Positions 1-11,894 of a DNA stretch of 64,000 bases are shown piece after piece. The DNA comes from Psychrobacter pacificensis (GTDB lineage Bacteria > Pseudomonadota > Gammaproteobacteria > Pseudomonadales > Moraxellaceae). Under the pieces are notes generated by a model, which made no database searches, was not told the origin of the DNA, and saw only the letters and a program-made list of their open reading frames with translations. The position numbers and the translations under genes were made by a program. Position 1 is the first letter of the stretch; each line of letters opens with the position of its first letter. The DNA lies in NCBI RefSeq assembly GCF_900101915.1, contig NZ_FNAL01000007.1, positions 62,001-126,000 on the forward strand, in the 5' to 3' direction.

Positions 1-53
1 GATAAGTGAGATATTTTCTTTAGTACTGACTTGAATTATTATTTAATGATCAA

Positions 54-81
54 AACACGACATTCGCTGTCGTGTTTTTTG
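54..81 (+). terminator. Intrinsic terminator of a gene left of the window
   Basis: A perfect 9-bp stem (AACACGACA/TGTCGTGTT) closes a 5-base loop and is followed directly by a run of T. It lies before the first gene and reads rightward, so it probably ends a gene outside the window. Confidence 0.8.
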
Positions 82-253
82 TTTTATCGTTTGCCGATTG
101 GCGCAAGCTTGGTTACGATGAGCACCATTTTTATTACTCATTTTTGTATAACCTGTCAGCCTATATAGGTTGCCCTGTGGTGATCAGCCGATCATTGACT
201 CTTCAGAGTCTTGAACGCTAGCCGGTCACTGTTATATTGTATAAGGTAAAACC

Positions 254-784
254 ATGTCATTTGGCGCTATATTTTTAATCTTGGCCGTTGGGTTTTTAGG
301 GCTGATTACGTTACCAAAGCTATTGGCCAGACGTCCAGTCGCAGAGCCAGACCCAAAGCCTGTGCGCGGTGATGATCTCGCTATCTGGCCATTTGCCCCA
401 ATGCCAATCATGACCGACACTGAAGTGATATTTTTTAATAAATTAAAAAATGCGCTGCCAGAGTATCATATCTTCGTGCAAGTTCAGCTGTCACGAATCA
501 TTGAAGCCAATAGTGACGAGACATCCGAGCGCAGCTTTTGGTTCAATCGTATTTGCCGTCAGAGCGTTGATTATGTAATCGTGGATGTTGACGCTCAGAC
601 CACGCTAGTTGCCATCGAGCTTGATGACTGGACACATAGCAGCAAAGCGCGGCAAAAGGCTGATGATAAAAAAGACAAAGCCCTGGCGAGTGCAGGCATC
701 GCCATCGTTCGTTTTCACGCTGAGCGTATGCCTAGTGCCGATATGCTGAGATATGAGCTAATGCAGGTGATAGAGAGTTATTAA
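254..784 (+). CDS. DUF2726 domain protein with N-terminal membrane anchor
   Basis: A 176-residue protein of unknown function. Residues 4-20 form one hydrophobic segment, probably a membrane anchor. They are followed by a short polar linker and, from about residue 55, a DUF2726-like domain. That domain resembles the PD-(D/E)XK nuclease fold: it has the acidic strand IELDD followed by a Lys/Arg-rich helix and a final AIVRFHAERMP strand. The start has a good AAGG ribosome site 6 bases upstream. The gene stands alone, with a terminator before it and a convergent gene after it. The domain assignment is from memory of the family; nuclease activity is not shown. Confidence 0.75.
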   Translation: MSFGAIFLILAVGFLGLITLPKLLARRPVAEPDPKPVRGDDLAIWPFAPMPIMTDTEVIFFNKLKNALPEYHIFVQVQLSRIIEANSDETSERSFWFNRICRQSVDYVIVDVDAQTTLVAIELDDWTHSSKARQKADDKKDKALASAGIAIVRFHAERMPSADMLRYELMQVIESY

Positions 785-846
785 ATGGCTCACTAAGCTT
801 CTTTGGTTGTTAAAATGAGACAGTTATTCAAACTATCTAGCTTAGA

Positions 847-1830
847 CTATTCTTTTATTTGGCTTAACTGCCTTGGATAAATGACAATCAGTCGCTCACC
901 TTCGAAGTACAATCCTGTTCTGAGGTTTGGCGTGTCAGGGTAGGTAAGGGGCGGCTGAAACCGACCATAGCGGTCATAAAAGTCGCGCTTAGTGAACCAT
1001 TCAATATAATGCGCGGCTCGCAATGAAGTGGTGTCAATCGTCGCAAGAGCGGTTTTATCTCTCTTGTCACACCATTCATGTATCGGAAAGCTGGGTGTTA
1101 GCCAATGAGGCCAATCATAATCGCCAAGGTTGGTTGTGTTAATCGGTAAAAAGAATCGCCCTTTGATCACACCATAGCGCTTGTCTATTTTGACCTGCCC
1201 GTGATCTTCCGTATCTACCCAGACGGCTCGAAATTGCTTGGTTTGCATGTGCGTCATCTTACGCTGTAGATTATCATTGGAGTTAATCCCTACCCAGTTC
1301 ACAGGCTCAAAAGGTGCTGATCCCATAAAAAATTTAATGGCTAGTTCCCAATGCTCCACCAGATCCTCTTCATGATTATACAAAATCAAATCAAGCTCAC
1401 CGACAGTCTGCTTACCATTGTACAGCTGTACATTATTAGCTAGTGTCTCGTACGGATGCAGATTACGCGCAAACCCATCCTCTAACCAAAACGATAGTAG
1501 TCCCTCAAAATGAAAGCCCAATCGATTGGGACTAGGGCGTTTGAGTAAATAGCGGGTCAGCTCTTGATAGGCGGCAGTGGTGTCTAGCTCTGTTAATCGT
1601 TGCTCATACGCTTCAAACTGTGTTTGCCAAAATTGTGCACTATGCACAGCAACGGTATGTGTGCTCTGATGCGGTGCAAAGTCTAGCCACGTGGTCAAGA
1701 CATTAGGACATGCCAGTACATAAGCCAAATCGCGCACGTAGGGCCGGCGGAAACGCTCCCAAGGAGCATTATTTATGAGGCGATTATGTGTGGGCTGATT
1801 GATAGGATCGGACATAGGATAAACCATCAT
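847..1830 (-). CDS. DUF1853 family protein
   Basis: A 327-residue protein matching the DUF1853 family of uncharacterised gammaproteobacterial proteins. Visible features are the N-terminal VRDLAYVLACPNVL segment, the GFHFEGLLSFWLE motif and the GELDLILYNHEEDLVEHWELAIKFF motif. The last of these has an acidic, nuclease-like look (ELDL...HWELAIKF). There is no signal peptide or membrane segment, so it is probably cytoplasmic. Neither possible start (1830, or the Met at 1815) has a convincing ribosome site, so the first 5 residues are uncertain. It converges with the DUF2726 gene. Confidence 0.75.
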   Translation of the reverse strand: MMVYPMSDPINQPTHNRLINNAPWERFRRPYVRDLAYVLACPNVLTTWLDFAPHQSTHTVAVHSAQFWQTQFEAYEQRLTELDTTAAYQELTRYLLKRPSPNRLGFHFEGLLSFWLEDGFARNLHPYETLANNVQLYNGKQTVGELDLILYNHEEDLVEHWELAIKFFMGSAPFEPVNWVGINSNDNLQRKMTHMQTKQFRAVWVDTEDHGQVKIDKRYGVIKGRFFLPINTTNLGDYDWPHWLTPSFPIHEWCDKRDKTALATIDTTSLRAAHYIEWFTKRDFYDRYGRFQPPLTYPDTPNLRTGLYFEGERLIVIYPRQLSQIKE

Positions 1831-1974
1831 TGTGGTGAGGCATTTACCCTAACGGCTCGCTCTATAAAAGTCTATAGGACACGAGTATCGGCGATGGCAG
1901 TGCTAAGCTTTTTGGCTTCAAAATATGATATTAATGTGATGGATATGAATGTTGATAACAGTAAAATTTAGCAC

Positions 1975-2010
1975 AAAAAAAAGCCAACCATTGAAAACAA
2001 TGATTGGCTT
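1975..2010 (-). terminator. Terminator of tRNA-Pro
   Basis: A 13-bp stem (AAGCCAATCATTG / CAATGGTTGGCTT on the minus strand) with a TTTT loop is followed by eight T. It sits 20 bases downstream of the tRNA 3' end. Confidence 0.85.
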
Positions 2011-2029
2011 TTCTCTTTACTGCTATGTT

Positions 2030-2106
2030 TGGTCGGAACGGCAGGATTTGAACCTGCGACCACTACACCCCCAGTGTAGTGCGCTACCAGACTGCGCTAC
2101 GCCCCG
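2030..2106 (-). tRNA. tRNA-Pro (anticodon GGG)
   Basis: Read on the minus strand, this is a complete 77-base cloverleaf. The acceptor stem CGGGGCG pairs with CGTTCCG, using two G-T pairs. The discriminator is A with an encoded CCA at 2032-2030. The anticodon stem CTACA/TGTAG holds the loop CTGGGGG, which gives anticodon GGG. The T arm contains GGTTCAAATCC. It decodes CCC and CCU proline codons. A terminator follows at once, so it is a single-gene unit. Confidence 0.95.
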
Positions 2107-2220
2107 AATGACTGACTATTTTACGCAAAATTATGTATATTGCAAGGGCTATTTATATTAGTCAAAATCTACAATACCTTTCTGCCTAGCATAATCAGTC
2201 TAATTGCTACGCTGCTCGTG

Positions 2221-3747
2221 TTAACCTAACAATTCTTTTAGAATTTGGTTCACTTGCTGCGGGTTAGCACTACCGCGACTGGCTTTCATGACTTGACCGA
2301 CCAAACCGTTAAAGGCTTTTTCTTTACCGCCGCGATATTCTTCGACCATCGCTTCATTTTTTGCAATGACGTCTTCGACCATGGCTTTGATAGCGCCCGT
2401 GTCAGTTTCCTGCTTGAGACCTTTTTCTTTGATGATCTTATCTGCTGCGTCATCGCCGTCGCCGCCTTCGCGCTCATATAAGGCACTAAAGACTTTTTTG
2501 GCCAATTTGCCAGATAGCGTGTCATCTTTGATACGTTTTAGCATACCAGCCAACTGTTTGGCGCTGATAGGGGAGTGGGTGATGTCTTTATCGTCTTTGT
2601 TCAGTGCGCCGAGCAAGTCGCCCATGACCCAGTTGCCAGCCATTTTGGCATCTGCTTGCCCAACTTCTGCGACCACAGCTTCAAAATAATCAGCAATCTG
2701 ACGACTGGCCGTTAGGATACGAGCGTCATATTCTGACAGGCCCAGCGCTTCTTCAAAGCGTGCACGGCGAGCGACGGGTAGCTCTGGCATGGCTGCTTTG
2801 ATCGCGTCAACGGTATGCTGCTCAATTCGGACAGGTAGCAAGTCAGGATCAGGGAAGTAGCGATAGTCGTTGGCGTCTTCTTTGGTACGCATGGTGCGTG
2901 TTTCATCGCGCTCTGGATCATATAGCATCGTTGCTTGTACGACTTTGCCGCCATCTTCTAGGATGTCGATTTGACGCTCGATTTCACGATTGATAGCACG
3001 TTCGATAAAGCGGAACGAGTTTAGGTTTTTTAGCTCAGTACGGGTACCAAGCTCAGCGCCTGGCTTGCGTACAGAGACGTTACAGTCACAGCGGAATGAC
3101 CCTTCAGCCATCACAGCGTCTGAGATACCGAGCCACGTGACCAGCTGGTGAATGGCTTTGATGTAGGCAAGCGCTTCGTGAGCAGAGCGCATGTCTGGCT
3201 CAGAGACGATTTCGATCAGCGGCGTACCCGCACGGTTCAAATCCACACCCGTCATACCATCGACTGCGTCATGGACAGATTTACCCGCATCTTCTTCTAG
3301 ATGGGCGCGGGTAATACCCATACGTTTTGGATATTCGTTTTTCTCGCCTTCGTTGACCACGACATCGATATAGCCTTCACCCACGATAGGATTGGCCATC
3401 TGAGTGATTTGATAGCCTTTAGGCAAGTCAGGATAAAAGTAGTTTTTACGATCAAATGTATTAAACAGACCCAGCTCAGCATTGACACCGATACCGAATT
3501 TTAGCGCGCGATCGACCACGCCAGCATTTAATACTGGCAATACACCAGGTAAGCCTAAATCGACGATACTGGCTTGGCTGTTTGGCTCATGACCGAAGAC
3601 AGTTGGCGCACTTGAGAATATTTTGCTTTCTGTATTCAACTGGCAGTGAATCTCGATACCGATGACCACTTCATAGCTATCGACGAATAGCTCTTTACGC
3701 ACAGCGTGCTCGCGGACGGCACTGTTATCAGTAGTAGCTGTACTCAT
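2221..3747 (-). CDS. gatB: Asp/Glu-tRNA amidotransferase subunit B
   Basis: GatB (508 residues) binds the mischarged Glu-tRNA(Gln) or Asp-tRNA(Asn) and activates its side-chain carboxylate with ATP for amidation. The signature [19 protein letters not shown] is at residues 27-45, followed by the [14 protein letters not shown] and [17 protein letters not shown] motifs typical of the family. The C-terminal YqeY-like tail ends [16 protein letters not shown]. Its ATG overlaps the gatA stop by one base (TAATG), so translation is probably coupled. It is the last gene of gatCAB. The N-terminal ~20 residues are an unconserved extension. Confidence 0.97.
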   Translation of the reverse strand: MSTATTDNSAVREHAVRKELFVDSYEVVIGIEIHCQLNTESKIFSSAPTVFGHEPNSQASIVDLGLPGVLPVLNAGVVDRALKFGIGVNAELGLFNTFDRKNYFYPDLPKGYQITQMANPIVGEGYIDVVVNEGEKNEYPKRMGITRAHLEEDAGKSVHDAVDGMTGVDLNRAGTPLIEIVSEPDMRSAHEALAYIKAIHQLVTWLGISDAVMAEGSFRCDCNVSVRKPGAELGTRTELKNLNSFRFIERAINREIERQIDILEDGGKVVQATMLYDPERDETRTMRTKEDANDYRYFPDPDLLPVRIEQHTVDAIKAAMPELPVARRARFEEALGLSEYDARILTASRQIADYFEAVVAEVGQADAKMAGNWVMGDLLGALNKDDKDITHSPISAKQLAGMLKRIKDDTLSGKLAKKVFSALYEREGGDGDDAADKIIKEKGLKQETDTGAIKAMVEDVIAKNEAMVEEYRGGKEKAFNGLVGQVMKASRGSANPQQVNQILKELLG

Positions 3748-5243
3748 TATACCGTCTCCTTTGCGATGGTAGAGTGTTGTAGATGATGGTCGGTATGCTG
3801 CTGGAACAAATGCGCAGTCGTGAGCAATTGACTCTCTTGCCAGTGCTTACCGATTAATTGCAAGCCAATAGGTAGGCCTTCTGTCGTCAAACCTACTGGC
3901 TGACTGAGCGCAGGTAGACCCGCTAGGTTGACCGCGATGGTATAAACGTCGCCTAGGTACATGGTCGCAGGGTCAAGGTCTTCTGCCAGCTTATAAGCTG
4001 CGGTCGGCGCGGTGGGACTGGCGATGACGTCACAATTGGCAAAAGCATCATCAAAGTCTTTGACGATTAGGCGGCGGATTTTTTGTGCTTTAGTATAGTA
4101 AGCATCGAAGTAGCCAGCAGATAACGCATAAGTCCCTGTCAAGATACGGCGCTGTACTTCAGGGCCAAAGCCTTCAGAACGTGAGCGTGTATATAGATCA
4201 ATCAGGTCGTTTGGGTTTTCACAGCGATAGCCAAAGCGTACGCCATCGAAGCGTGACAAGTTCGAAGACGCTTCGGCAGGTGCTAGCATATAATAGGTGG
4301 CGAGCGTGATTTCAGGGTCAGTGATGTTCACTTCTACAATCGTTGCGCCCAGCTCTTCGTATTTCTTTAAAGCGGCACGTGCTGCTTGTTCGATTTCGCT
4401 ATCAAGCCCTGTACTGAAATATTCTTTTGCCACACCAATACGCAAACCGTCAAATGGCTTATCACCAGCCGCAGCCTCTGCATCATTGATGTCTTGTACG
4501 TAGTTGGGCATATCGTATTTGATAGAAGTGGCATCGCGCGGATCGTGCCCAATCATTGGCTGTAGCAAATAAGCACAATCTTTAGCGCTGCGTCCCATGC
4601 TACCCGCTTGGTCTAGACTTGAGGCATAAGCAATCATACCAAAACGTGACACACGGCCATAAGTCGGTTTGATACCGGTTAGGCCACAGAATGAAGCAGG
4701 CTGGCGAATAGAGCCGCCCGTATCACTACCAGTCGCAACAGGGACAAAACCTGCGGCAACGGCAGCGGCACTACCACCTGATGAGCCACCAGGGACGCGC
4801 TCTAGGTTCCAAGGATTCTGTACGGTGCCGTAGTATGAGCTACTGTTGTCTGAGCCCATGGCAAACTCATCCATATTGAGCTTACCTAAGCTAATCATGC
4901 CAGCTTTGTCGATGTTAGAGACGATAGTCGCGTCATATGGTGAGACAAAGTTATGCAGCATCTTAGAGCCACAAGTCGTTAATACGCCTTGGGTACAAAA
5001 GATGTCTTTGTGCGCCATTGGTACGCCAAGTAGTGGACGCTGATCGCCTTGTGCACGCATCTCGTCAGCGGCTTTTGCTTGTGCACGTGCTGTCTCAGAA
5101 GTATGCGTGATAAAACTATTGATTTTGCCATCTAGCGCATCGATACGCTTGATGTAATGCTCGGTTAATTCTGCGCTGCTAAATTGTTTGTCTTGCAAGC
5201 CAGTAATTAGCTGCTCGGTACTTAATAAATGAAGTTCAGACAT
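3747..5243 (-). CDS. gatA: Asp/Glu-tRNA amidotransferase subunit A
   Basis: GatA (498 residues) is the amidase-signature subunit that releases ammonia from glutamine for GatB. Visible are [14 protein letters not shown] with the catalytic Lys, the glycine-serine-rich [19 protein letters not shown] and [18 protein letters not shown]. Together these supply the Ser-cisSer-Lys triad. The Met at 5243 (MSELHLLS) is chosen over the Met at 5297 because homologues begin there; the upstream 18 codons look unconserved. It sits between gatC and gatB in one operon and overlaps gatB by one base. Confidence 0.97.
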   Translation of the reverse strand: MSELHLLSTEQLITGLQDKQFSSAELTEHYIKRIDALDGKINSFITHTSETARAQAKAADEMRAQGDQRPLLGVPMAHKDIFCTQGVLTTCGSKMLHNFVSPYDATIVSNIDKAGMISLGKLNMDEFAMGSDNSSSYYGTVQNPWNLERVPGGSSGGSAAAVAAGFVPVATGSDTGGSIRQPASFCGLTGIKPTYGRVSRFGMIAYASSLDQAGSMGRSAKDCAYLLQPMIGHDPRDATSIKYDMPNYVQDINDAEAAAGDKPFDGLRIGVAKEYFSTGLDSEIEQAARAALKKYEELGATIVEVNITDPEITLATYYMLAPAEASSNLSRFDGVRFGYRCENPNDLIDLYTRSRSEGFGPEVQRRILTGTYALSAGYFDAYYTKAQKIRRLIVKDFDDAFANCDVIASPTAPTAAYKLAEDLDPATMYLGDVYTIAVNLAGLPALSQPVGLTTEGLPIGLQLIGKHWQESQLLTTAHLFQQHTDHHLQHSTIAKETV

Positions 5244-5324
5244 AAGGTGTCGTCCGTCAAAATGTGAATAGCATAAAATAAAATAGGATAATGGCAAATG
5301 CGTGGTTGTATTATTCAGCCACTA

Positions 5325-5639
5325 TTATTCAATCACCTGAGGTACAAGGTATAAGCCATCTTCAACGGCAGGCGCGACTGACTGATTGCGCTCGCGATTG
5401 ATATCGTGTTTGGCTACGTCAGCACGTAACTCTTGGCAAGCTTCATGGATATTGGCTAGTGGTTTGATGTCTGTTGTATCAACGTTAGATAAGGTATGCA
5501 TCAATTTTAATACTTTACTGATATCGGCGGCATAGCTATCGGCCGTGCTTTCATTGACACCCAAGCGTGCAAGGTTGGCAACTTCCAGGATTTCTTCACG
5601 GCTGACAGTGTTGTCAGACGTTGCTGATTGCTGAGACAT
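5325..5639 (-). CDS. gatC: Asp/Glu-tRNA amidotransferase subunit C
   Basis: GatC (104 residues) is the small structural subunit that wraps around and stabilises the GatA-GatB contact. It shows the family motif EVANLARLGVNE near residue 20 and the C-terminal NVDTTDIKPLANI...LRADV pattern. It is the first gene of gatCAB, 81 bases before the gatA start. The operon indicates that the organism makes Gln-tRNA and/or Asn-tRNA by the indirect route. It is transcribed away from mreB. Confidence 0.95.
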   Translation of the reverse strand: MSQQSATSDNTVSREEILEVANLARLGVNESTADSYAADISKVLKLMHTLSNVDTTDIKPLANIHEACQELRADVAKHDINRERNQSVAPAVEDGLYLVPQVIE

Positions 5640-7297
<1,658 letters not shown>

Positions 7298-7527
7298 ATA
7301 GCTTTTGCTCATGAGCATGGTTTCCCTGTTAGGATATCTATAATGCCTCATGGCTTATGCATCAATCATTGATGTAGCCGATGCGATGACAAGTATATAA
7401 ATTAAAGGTAGCCGACTGCGCTGCCTTTAATTGCATTAATCCATGCTAGAACCCAATATCACCGATAAACATTTATGCTCTAAATAAGTGCTATTGTTCA
7501 TTTTAGAATTCTTAAATTAGACGACTT

Positions 7528-8382
7528 ATGACTCCAAGTATCTTTGCGCGCCAAGCTTTATCCCTTCGTAAGACTGCCATTGTATTGATAGCAGCCTTAA
7601 TACTGATGTGGTTTGATAGCAAAAACTCGGAATGGTTCAATCCAGTACGTAGTACCAGTCATGCTGCCATGCAGCCTATTTATGAGATGTCTTTATTACC
7701 GAGCTATGCCAAGCATTGGGCGAGTGGTAGTTTGCAGTCAAAAGAAGCGCTGCGCCGCGAAAACATGCAGCTAAAATCGCAACTCATTCATGCACATGCC
7801 AAACTGCAGCAACAAGATTATATCTTGGCGCAAAACGCACGCTTGCAAGGGATTTTATCCACCACGAAGCCTGAGCAGTTTGATTTGAATTTGGCGCAAG
7901 TCATTGGTACAGATACCAACTTACTCAGACAGATTGTTGTGCTCAATAAAGGCAAGCAAGATGGTGTACAAGTGGGACAAACGGTTATCGATGAAGATGG
8001 TATTTTAGGACAGATCATTAACGTCTATCCTAATACGAGCCGTTTGTTATTGATTACAGATGACCAGCAGTCAGTGGCTGTCACTGTCAAACGTACTGGT
8101 CAGCGGGCTATTGTGACAGGCCAAGGTATCCCATCTGCACTGAGCCTAAACTATGTTTTTAAGACTTCAGACGTGCGCGTGGGTGATGAGTTGGTATCAT
8201 CTGGTTTGGGTGGGCGAATTCCAGCGGGCTATCGTGTTGGCCGTATTGCTCACATCAAAGATGGGCAAGCGGATAACTTTAGAATCATTGAGGTCACGCC
8301 TTCTGCAAACTTTATTGACAACGCTTATGTCTTGATATTACAAGACAAGATGCTCACTAAGAGTAAGAGCAGTAGTCAATGA
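7528..8382 (+). CDS. mreC: Rod-shape determining protein MreC
   Basis: MreC (284 residues) is a bitopic inner-membrane protein that activates the elongasome through PBP2. It has a transmembrane helix at residues 17-32 (AIVLIAALILMWFDS). A periplasmic coiled coil follows at about residues 75-110, then the beta-barrel MreC domain with LAQVIGTDTNLLRQIVVLNKG and DGILGQIINVYPNTSRLLLITD. The C-terminus is short and serine-rich. It lies between mreB and mreD. Confidence 0.95.
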   Translation: MTPSIFARQALSLRKTAIVLIAALILMWFDSKNSEWFNPVRSTSHAAMQPIYEMSLLPSYAKHWASGSLQSKEALRRENMQLKSQLIHAHAKLQQQDYILAQNARLQGILSTTKPEQFDLNLAQVIGTDTNLLRQIVVLNKGKQDGVQVGQTVIDEDGILGQIINVYPNTSRLLLITDDQQSVAVTVKRTGQRAIVTGQGIPSALSLNYVFKTSDVRVGDELVSSGLGGRIPAGYRVGRIAHIKDGQADNFRIIEVTPSANFIDNAYVLILQDKMLTKSKSSSQ

Positions 8383-8514
8383 ATTCTGATGTCATAACGT
8401 TTTAACCAATAATGTCAGCTGCCTTTTTTATCAAAATTTTGCCTATCGTACTATCTCATTATTACCCAATGCATCCTATAACAGCGGTCGCTACACAATC
8501 GAAGGTAAATACTC

Positions 8515-9000
8515 ATGTCGTATCCTGATTCTGAGAATTCAACGGCACTGTTGATTGTGGTCATTGTTCTAAGCTTTATCATTGCTTCATCGCTCAATGT
8601 CTATCCGTTAAGCCCAAGTATGGCAACATTACGGCCCATGATTATGATTATGGTGCTGATATATTGGCTACTGTTCCAGCCGCGCTATGTGGGTATCTTT
8701 ACCGCATTTACTATTGGGCTTATTACAGATTTGCTGATGGACACCCATCTAGGACAACAAGCCTTTGCCGCTGTCGTGGTGGCACTAGTGATCAAAATTA
8801 CTAGTATCTATGTTAGACAACTAAATACCATCAGCGCATGGTTGATAGCCAGTTTAGGATTAATTGTTTTTCAGCTAAATTTATGGATGCTGCAGATGTT
8901 TATCCAAAATACCTTTATCGCAAAATCTGCTTTGTCGCTTATGATGAGTATCATCAGCTGGCCACTTGTCTTACTGGCTCTACGCAAGTTTGCGCGTTAA
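8515..9000 (+). CDS. mreD: Rod-shape determining protein MreD
   Basis: MreD (161 residues) is an integral membrane protein of the elongasome. The sequence is almost entirely hydrophobic with about five helices, and contains the family region FTIGLITDLLMDTHLGQQAFAAVVVALVIK. It follows mreC after 132 bases and precedes maf after 74, as in many gammaproteobacteria. Assignment rests on position, length and that motif. Confidence 0.93.
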   Translation: MSYPDSENSTALLIVVIVLSFIIASSLNVYPLSPSMATLRPMIMIMVLIYWLLFQPRYVGIFTAFTIGLITDLLMDTHLGQQAFAAVVVALVIKITSIYVRQLNTISAWLIASLGLIVFQLNLWMLQMFIQNTFIAKSALSLMMSIISWPLVLLALRKFAR

Positions 9001-9074
9001 TGAGGTTTATTAACTTATATGCAAAATATCTAAAAAATACATACCTCATAAATCTGTAAATAAAGAGAAGAGCG

Positions 9075-9761
9075 ATGGATATCATTTTAGCGTCTGGTTC
9101 GCCGCGCCGTCGAGAGCTACTAGCAAGAGCACAGTTAGATTTTAGAGTATTGAGTGTAGATATTGACGAAACGCCGCAAGATGATGAATTACCCAAAGAC
9201 TATATTGAGCGTATGGTCGCTACCAAAGCCATGGCTGCCATAGAGCAACTAAACGGCACATTAGAAATCGATGAGAACGGTACCAACGAATTAATTATCA
9301 TTTTGACCTCTGATACCATCGGAGTGTTACCAGATGGCAAGACAGTACTGGTCAAACCGACCGATCGTGAGCATGCTTATAGCATGTGGCAGCAGATGTC
9401 AGATAATATCCATGAAGTATGGACTGCCGTACAAGCCACCAAAATACAGCGGCTACCTAAAGGAACAGAACACAATGCATCAAAGCGCACTCAGGCATTT
9501 CAAATTATCGACCAGCAGCAAATTACTGAGCGTACAGCAGTAACCTTTATACCATTGACTACAGAGATGATGAGCAATTATTGGGACAGTGGAGAGCCTG
9601 CTGATAAAGCGGGTGGCTATGGTATTCAAGGTTTGGGTGCTGCTTGGGTCAGCCGTATCAACGGCAGTTACACCAATGTCGTTGGATTTCCACTGGCGCA
9701 AACGCTGGCCTTAATCAAAGACATGACAGAAGGCAGTGAGGATATCGTTGACCCGTTATAA
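9075..9761 (+). CDS. maf: Maf family nucleotide pyrophosphatase (YhdE type)
   Basis: Maf proteins hydrolyse dTTP/UTP and modified nucleotides to monophosphates and are thought to clean the nucleotide pool. The start LASGSPRRRELLARA is the Maf signature, followed by VDIDETP, the catalytic-Asp strand LTSDTIG, the KP of the nucleotide loop and GEPADKAGGYGIQGLGAAWV. At 228 residues it is longer than the usual ~195. The extra residues fall in two polar loops, around 58-72 and 128-145. It follows mreD and precedes rng, the classic order. Confidence 0.93.
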   Translation: MDIILASGSPRRRELLARAQLDFRVLSVDIDETPQDDELPKDYIERMVATKAMAAIEQLNGTLEIDENGTNELIIILTSDTIGVLPDGKTVLVKPTDREHAYSMWQQMSDNIHEVWTAVQATKIQRLPKGTEHNASKRTQAFQIIDQQQITERTAVTFIPLTTEMMSNYWDSGEPADKAGGYGIQGLGAAWVSRINGSYTNVVGFPLAQTLALIKDMTEGSEDIVDPL

Positions 9762-9881
9762 TTATATATGCACATAATGACACGGTAGGGCAATGGGCAA
9801 GAGCAAGGCGCATTTGTTACACTGTCAATCTAATAGACGGTGACCGTCTGATAAGAAAGCTGAGAGATAAGAGAAAAAACT

Positions 9882-11486
9882 ATGTCCGAAGAGCTGCTGA
9901 TTAATATTAGTCCAATGGAATCCCGTGTTGCGGTTTTAGATAATGGCATCTTGGGTGAGATTTATATTGAGCGACATCACAAACTGGGTTTGGTCGGCAA
10001 TATTTATCTGGGCACAGTCGTACGTGTCCTTCCAGGCATGCAGGCAGCCTTCGTTGATATCGGTCAATCGCGGACAGCGTTTTTACATGTTAATGATATG
10101 CAGCGTGAGCCTCGCCCAGTTGCAGAAGACAAAAGCAAAGCCGCTACAAATATCAAAAAAGATAATAGTGACAATAGCGCCATCTTAGAAACATCCACGG
10201 ATAGCTTAGCAGTCACGCCACCTGTTGTCAGTGCTCAAAGTACGGAGGTCGTGCCTGTTTCTAAGACCTTGATTCAGCATCGATTACACGAAAGCCAGCG
10301 TATCTTGGTACAAGTCACCAAAGATCAATTAGGCAGTAAGGGTGCTCGCTTAACGACCAATATATCGTTGCCATCTCGCTATCTGGTTTATCTACCATCA
10401 AGCGATCATATCGGTATATCACAGCGTATTGATGGTGAAGAAGAGCGCACGCGTCTAAAAACTGAGCTTAGTAGCTTAATGCAAACGGTCAATCTAAAAG
10501 GTGGACTCATCGCTCGTACTGCCGCCGAGCGTGTTCCTGTAAACAAGCTAGAAGAGGATATTTATTACCTGTTGCAGCTTTGGCGTACCATCTGTGCTCG
10601 TCGCCAAGAGATCAATCATCACCAAAGCTCAGAGCTGATTTATCAAGAACTATCGCTACCACTGCGCTCTATTCGTGACTTGGTACATGCTGATACCGAA
10701 AAAGTCATCATCGATAATACGCAAGTTTATGAACAAGTCAGATACTTTGCCAAAGAGTTTGTACCGTTCATTTACGATAAAATCGTGCATTATACGGCAG
10801 AGCAGTCACTGTTTGACGTGCATCGGGTTGAAGATGATTTACGTGACGCATTGAAACGTCGTGTTGACTTGAAGTCTGGTGGCTATCTGATTATTGACCA
10901 AACAGAAGCAATGACGACGATTGATGTGAATACAGGCTCTTTTGTAGGCGGTCGCTCATTAGAAGACACCGTTTATAAGACTAATCTAGAAGCCACACAT
11001 GCCATCGCACGTCAGCTGCGCCTGCGTAATCTAGGCGGCATTATTATTCTAGATTTTATCGATATGCTAGAGCAGCAGCATAAGGATGATGTACTAGAGA
11101 GCTTACAGGCGCAGCTAACCCAAGACTATGCCAAAACCAAAATTACGCAGGTTAGTGAACTTGGCTTAGTGGAGATGACACGCAAGCGCACGCGTGAATC
11201 ATTGGGTCAGCAGCTTTGTGAGCCGTGCTCAACTTGCCAAGGTCGTGGGTTCGTTAAAACCGCAGAGACCGTTTGCTTTGAGATTTTCCGTGAGATCATG
11301 CGCTGCGCTCGTACTTATAATTCTCCTAAGAAATTCACAGTAGTGGCTCATGCGGCAGTCATTGATTTATTGCTGACATCAGAGTCAGATACAGTAGCCG
11401 ATCTAGAGTATCTACTGGGTCGAGTGATTACATTTGACGTAGAAAATCTCTATACCCAAGAGCAGTATGATATTGTTTTGGACTGA
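9882..11486 (+). CDS. rng: Ribonuclease G
   Basis: RNase G is a single-strand endoribonuclease that matures 16S rRNA and degrades some mRNAs. The 534-residue protein has an N-terminal S1 domain (IYLGTVVRVLPGMQAAFVDIGQSRTAFLH), the RNase H-like and 5'-sensor region, and the catalytic DNase I-like part with DQTEAMTTIDVNTGSF and ILDFIDM supplying the metal-binding aspartates. The zinc-link CEPCSTCQGRG follows. A low-complexity insert of about 50 residues (about 76-127) interrupts the S1 domain, explaining the extra length over E. coli RNase G. Confidence 0.95.
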   Translation: MSEELLINISPMESRVAVLDNGILGEIYIERHHKLGLVGNIYLGTVVRVLPGMQAAFVDIGQSRTAFLHVNDMQREPRPVAEDKSKAATNIKKDNSDNSAILETSTDSLAVTPPVVSAQSTEVVPVSKTLIQHRLHESQRILVQVTKDQLGSKGARLTTNISLPSRYLVYLPSSDHIGISQRIDGEEERTRLKTELSSLMQTVNLKGGLIARTAAERVPVNKLEEDIYYLLQLWRTICARRQEINHHQSSELIYQELSLPLRSIRDLVHADTEKVIIDNTQVYEQVRYFAKEFVPFIYDKIVHYTAEQSLFDVHRVEDDLRDALKRRVDLKSGGYLIIDQTEAMTTIDVNTGSFVGGRSLEDTVYKTNLEATHAIARQLRLRNLGGIIILDFIDMLEQQHKDDVLESLQAQLTQDYAKTKITQVSELGLVEMTRKRTRESLGQQLCEPCSTCQGRGFVKTAETVCFEIFREIMRCARTYNSPKKFTVVAHAAVIDLLLTSESDTVADLEYLLGRVITFDVENLYTQEQYDIVLD

Positions 11487-11894
11487 GATTACTGAGCCTA
11501 CTGCCAGAGACTTGTTACAAGTATCTTGACCAACAAAACAGTTTTCTGAAAATTGAGGTCTTTAATTACGCTAGATATTGCCCTTGCAATACCTAAAATA
11601 CTCTGTATAATACACACCACTGAATTATATATGCGCAGCTGACTAAAAAAGCTGGCGCTATGACAGCTGGAGCATCGTTTCTGGCACTATTTCATTATGC
11701 CTTTGCTGACATCCATTACAGGAGAGTTGGCGGGGCTTTAAACTATTTTGCTTTTGGCACGCTATAAGTTCGGATAAAGAACTGATTCTGGTTAAGAACA
11801 GAAGGCCGCTTTAAGTGAATATTTAACCAAACTGCTTTTGATCATAGTCTTGCAAACCAAGAATGACGAAAGCACATATTAGGAGCTTGCTGGC
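11487..11894 (+). other. Leader region of the S10 operon
   Basis: This 408-base region contains no credible gene. It holds the promoter at 11584-11611 and, on that basis, an mRNA leader of roughly 275 bases before rpsJ. An early hairpin is visible: GCGCAGCT (11633-11640) against AGCT-G-GCGC (11650-11658). In E. coli the equivalent leader is the target of L4 autoregulation; here that is inference only. Confidence 0.6.
11584..11611 (+). promoter_or_regulatory. S10 operon promoter
   Basis: TTGCAA and a perfect TATAAT are separated by 16 bases, with TG just before the -10. It is well placed to start the rpsJ operon. Confidence 0.75.

Noticed and set aside
1786..1971. 61-codon rightward frame
   Set aside because: It overlaps the start of the DUF1853 gene and the tRNA terminator and has no protein-like features.
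1949..2161. 70-codon rightward frame containing [24 protein letters not shown]
   Set aside because: It is the antisense reading of tRNA-Pro; this peptide is a well-known annotation artefact.
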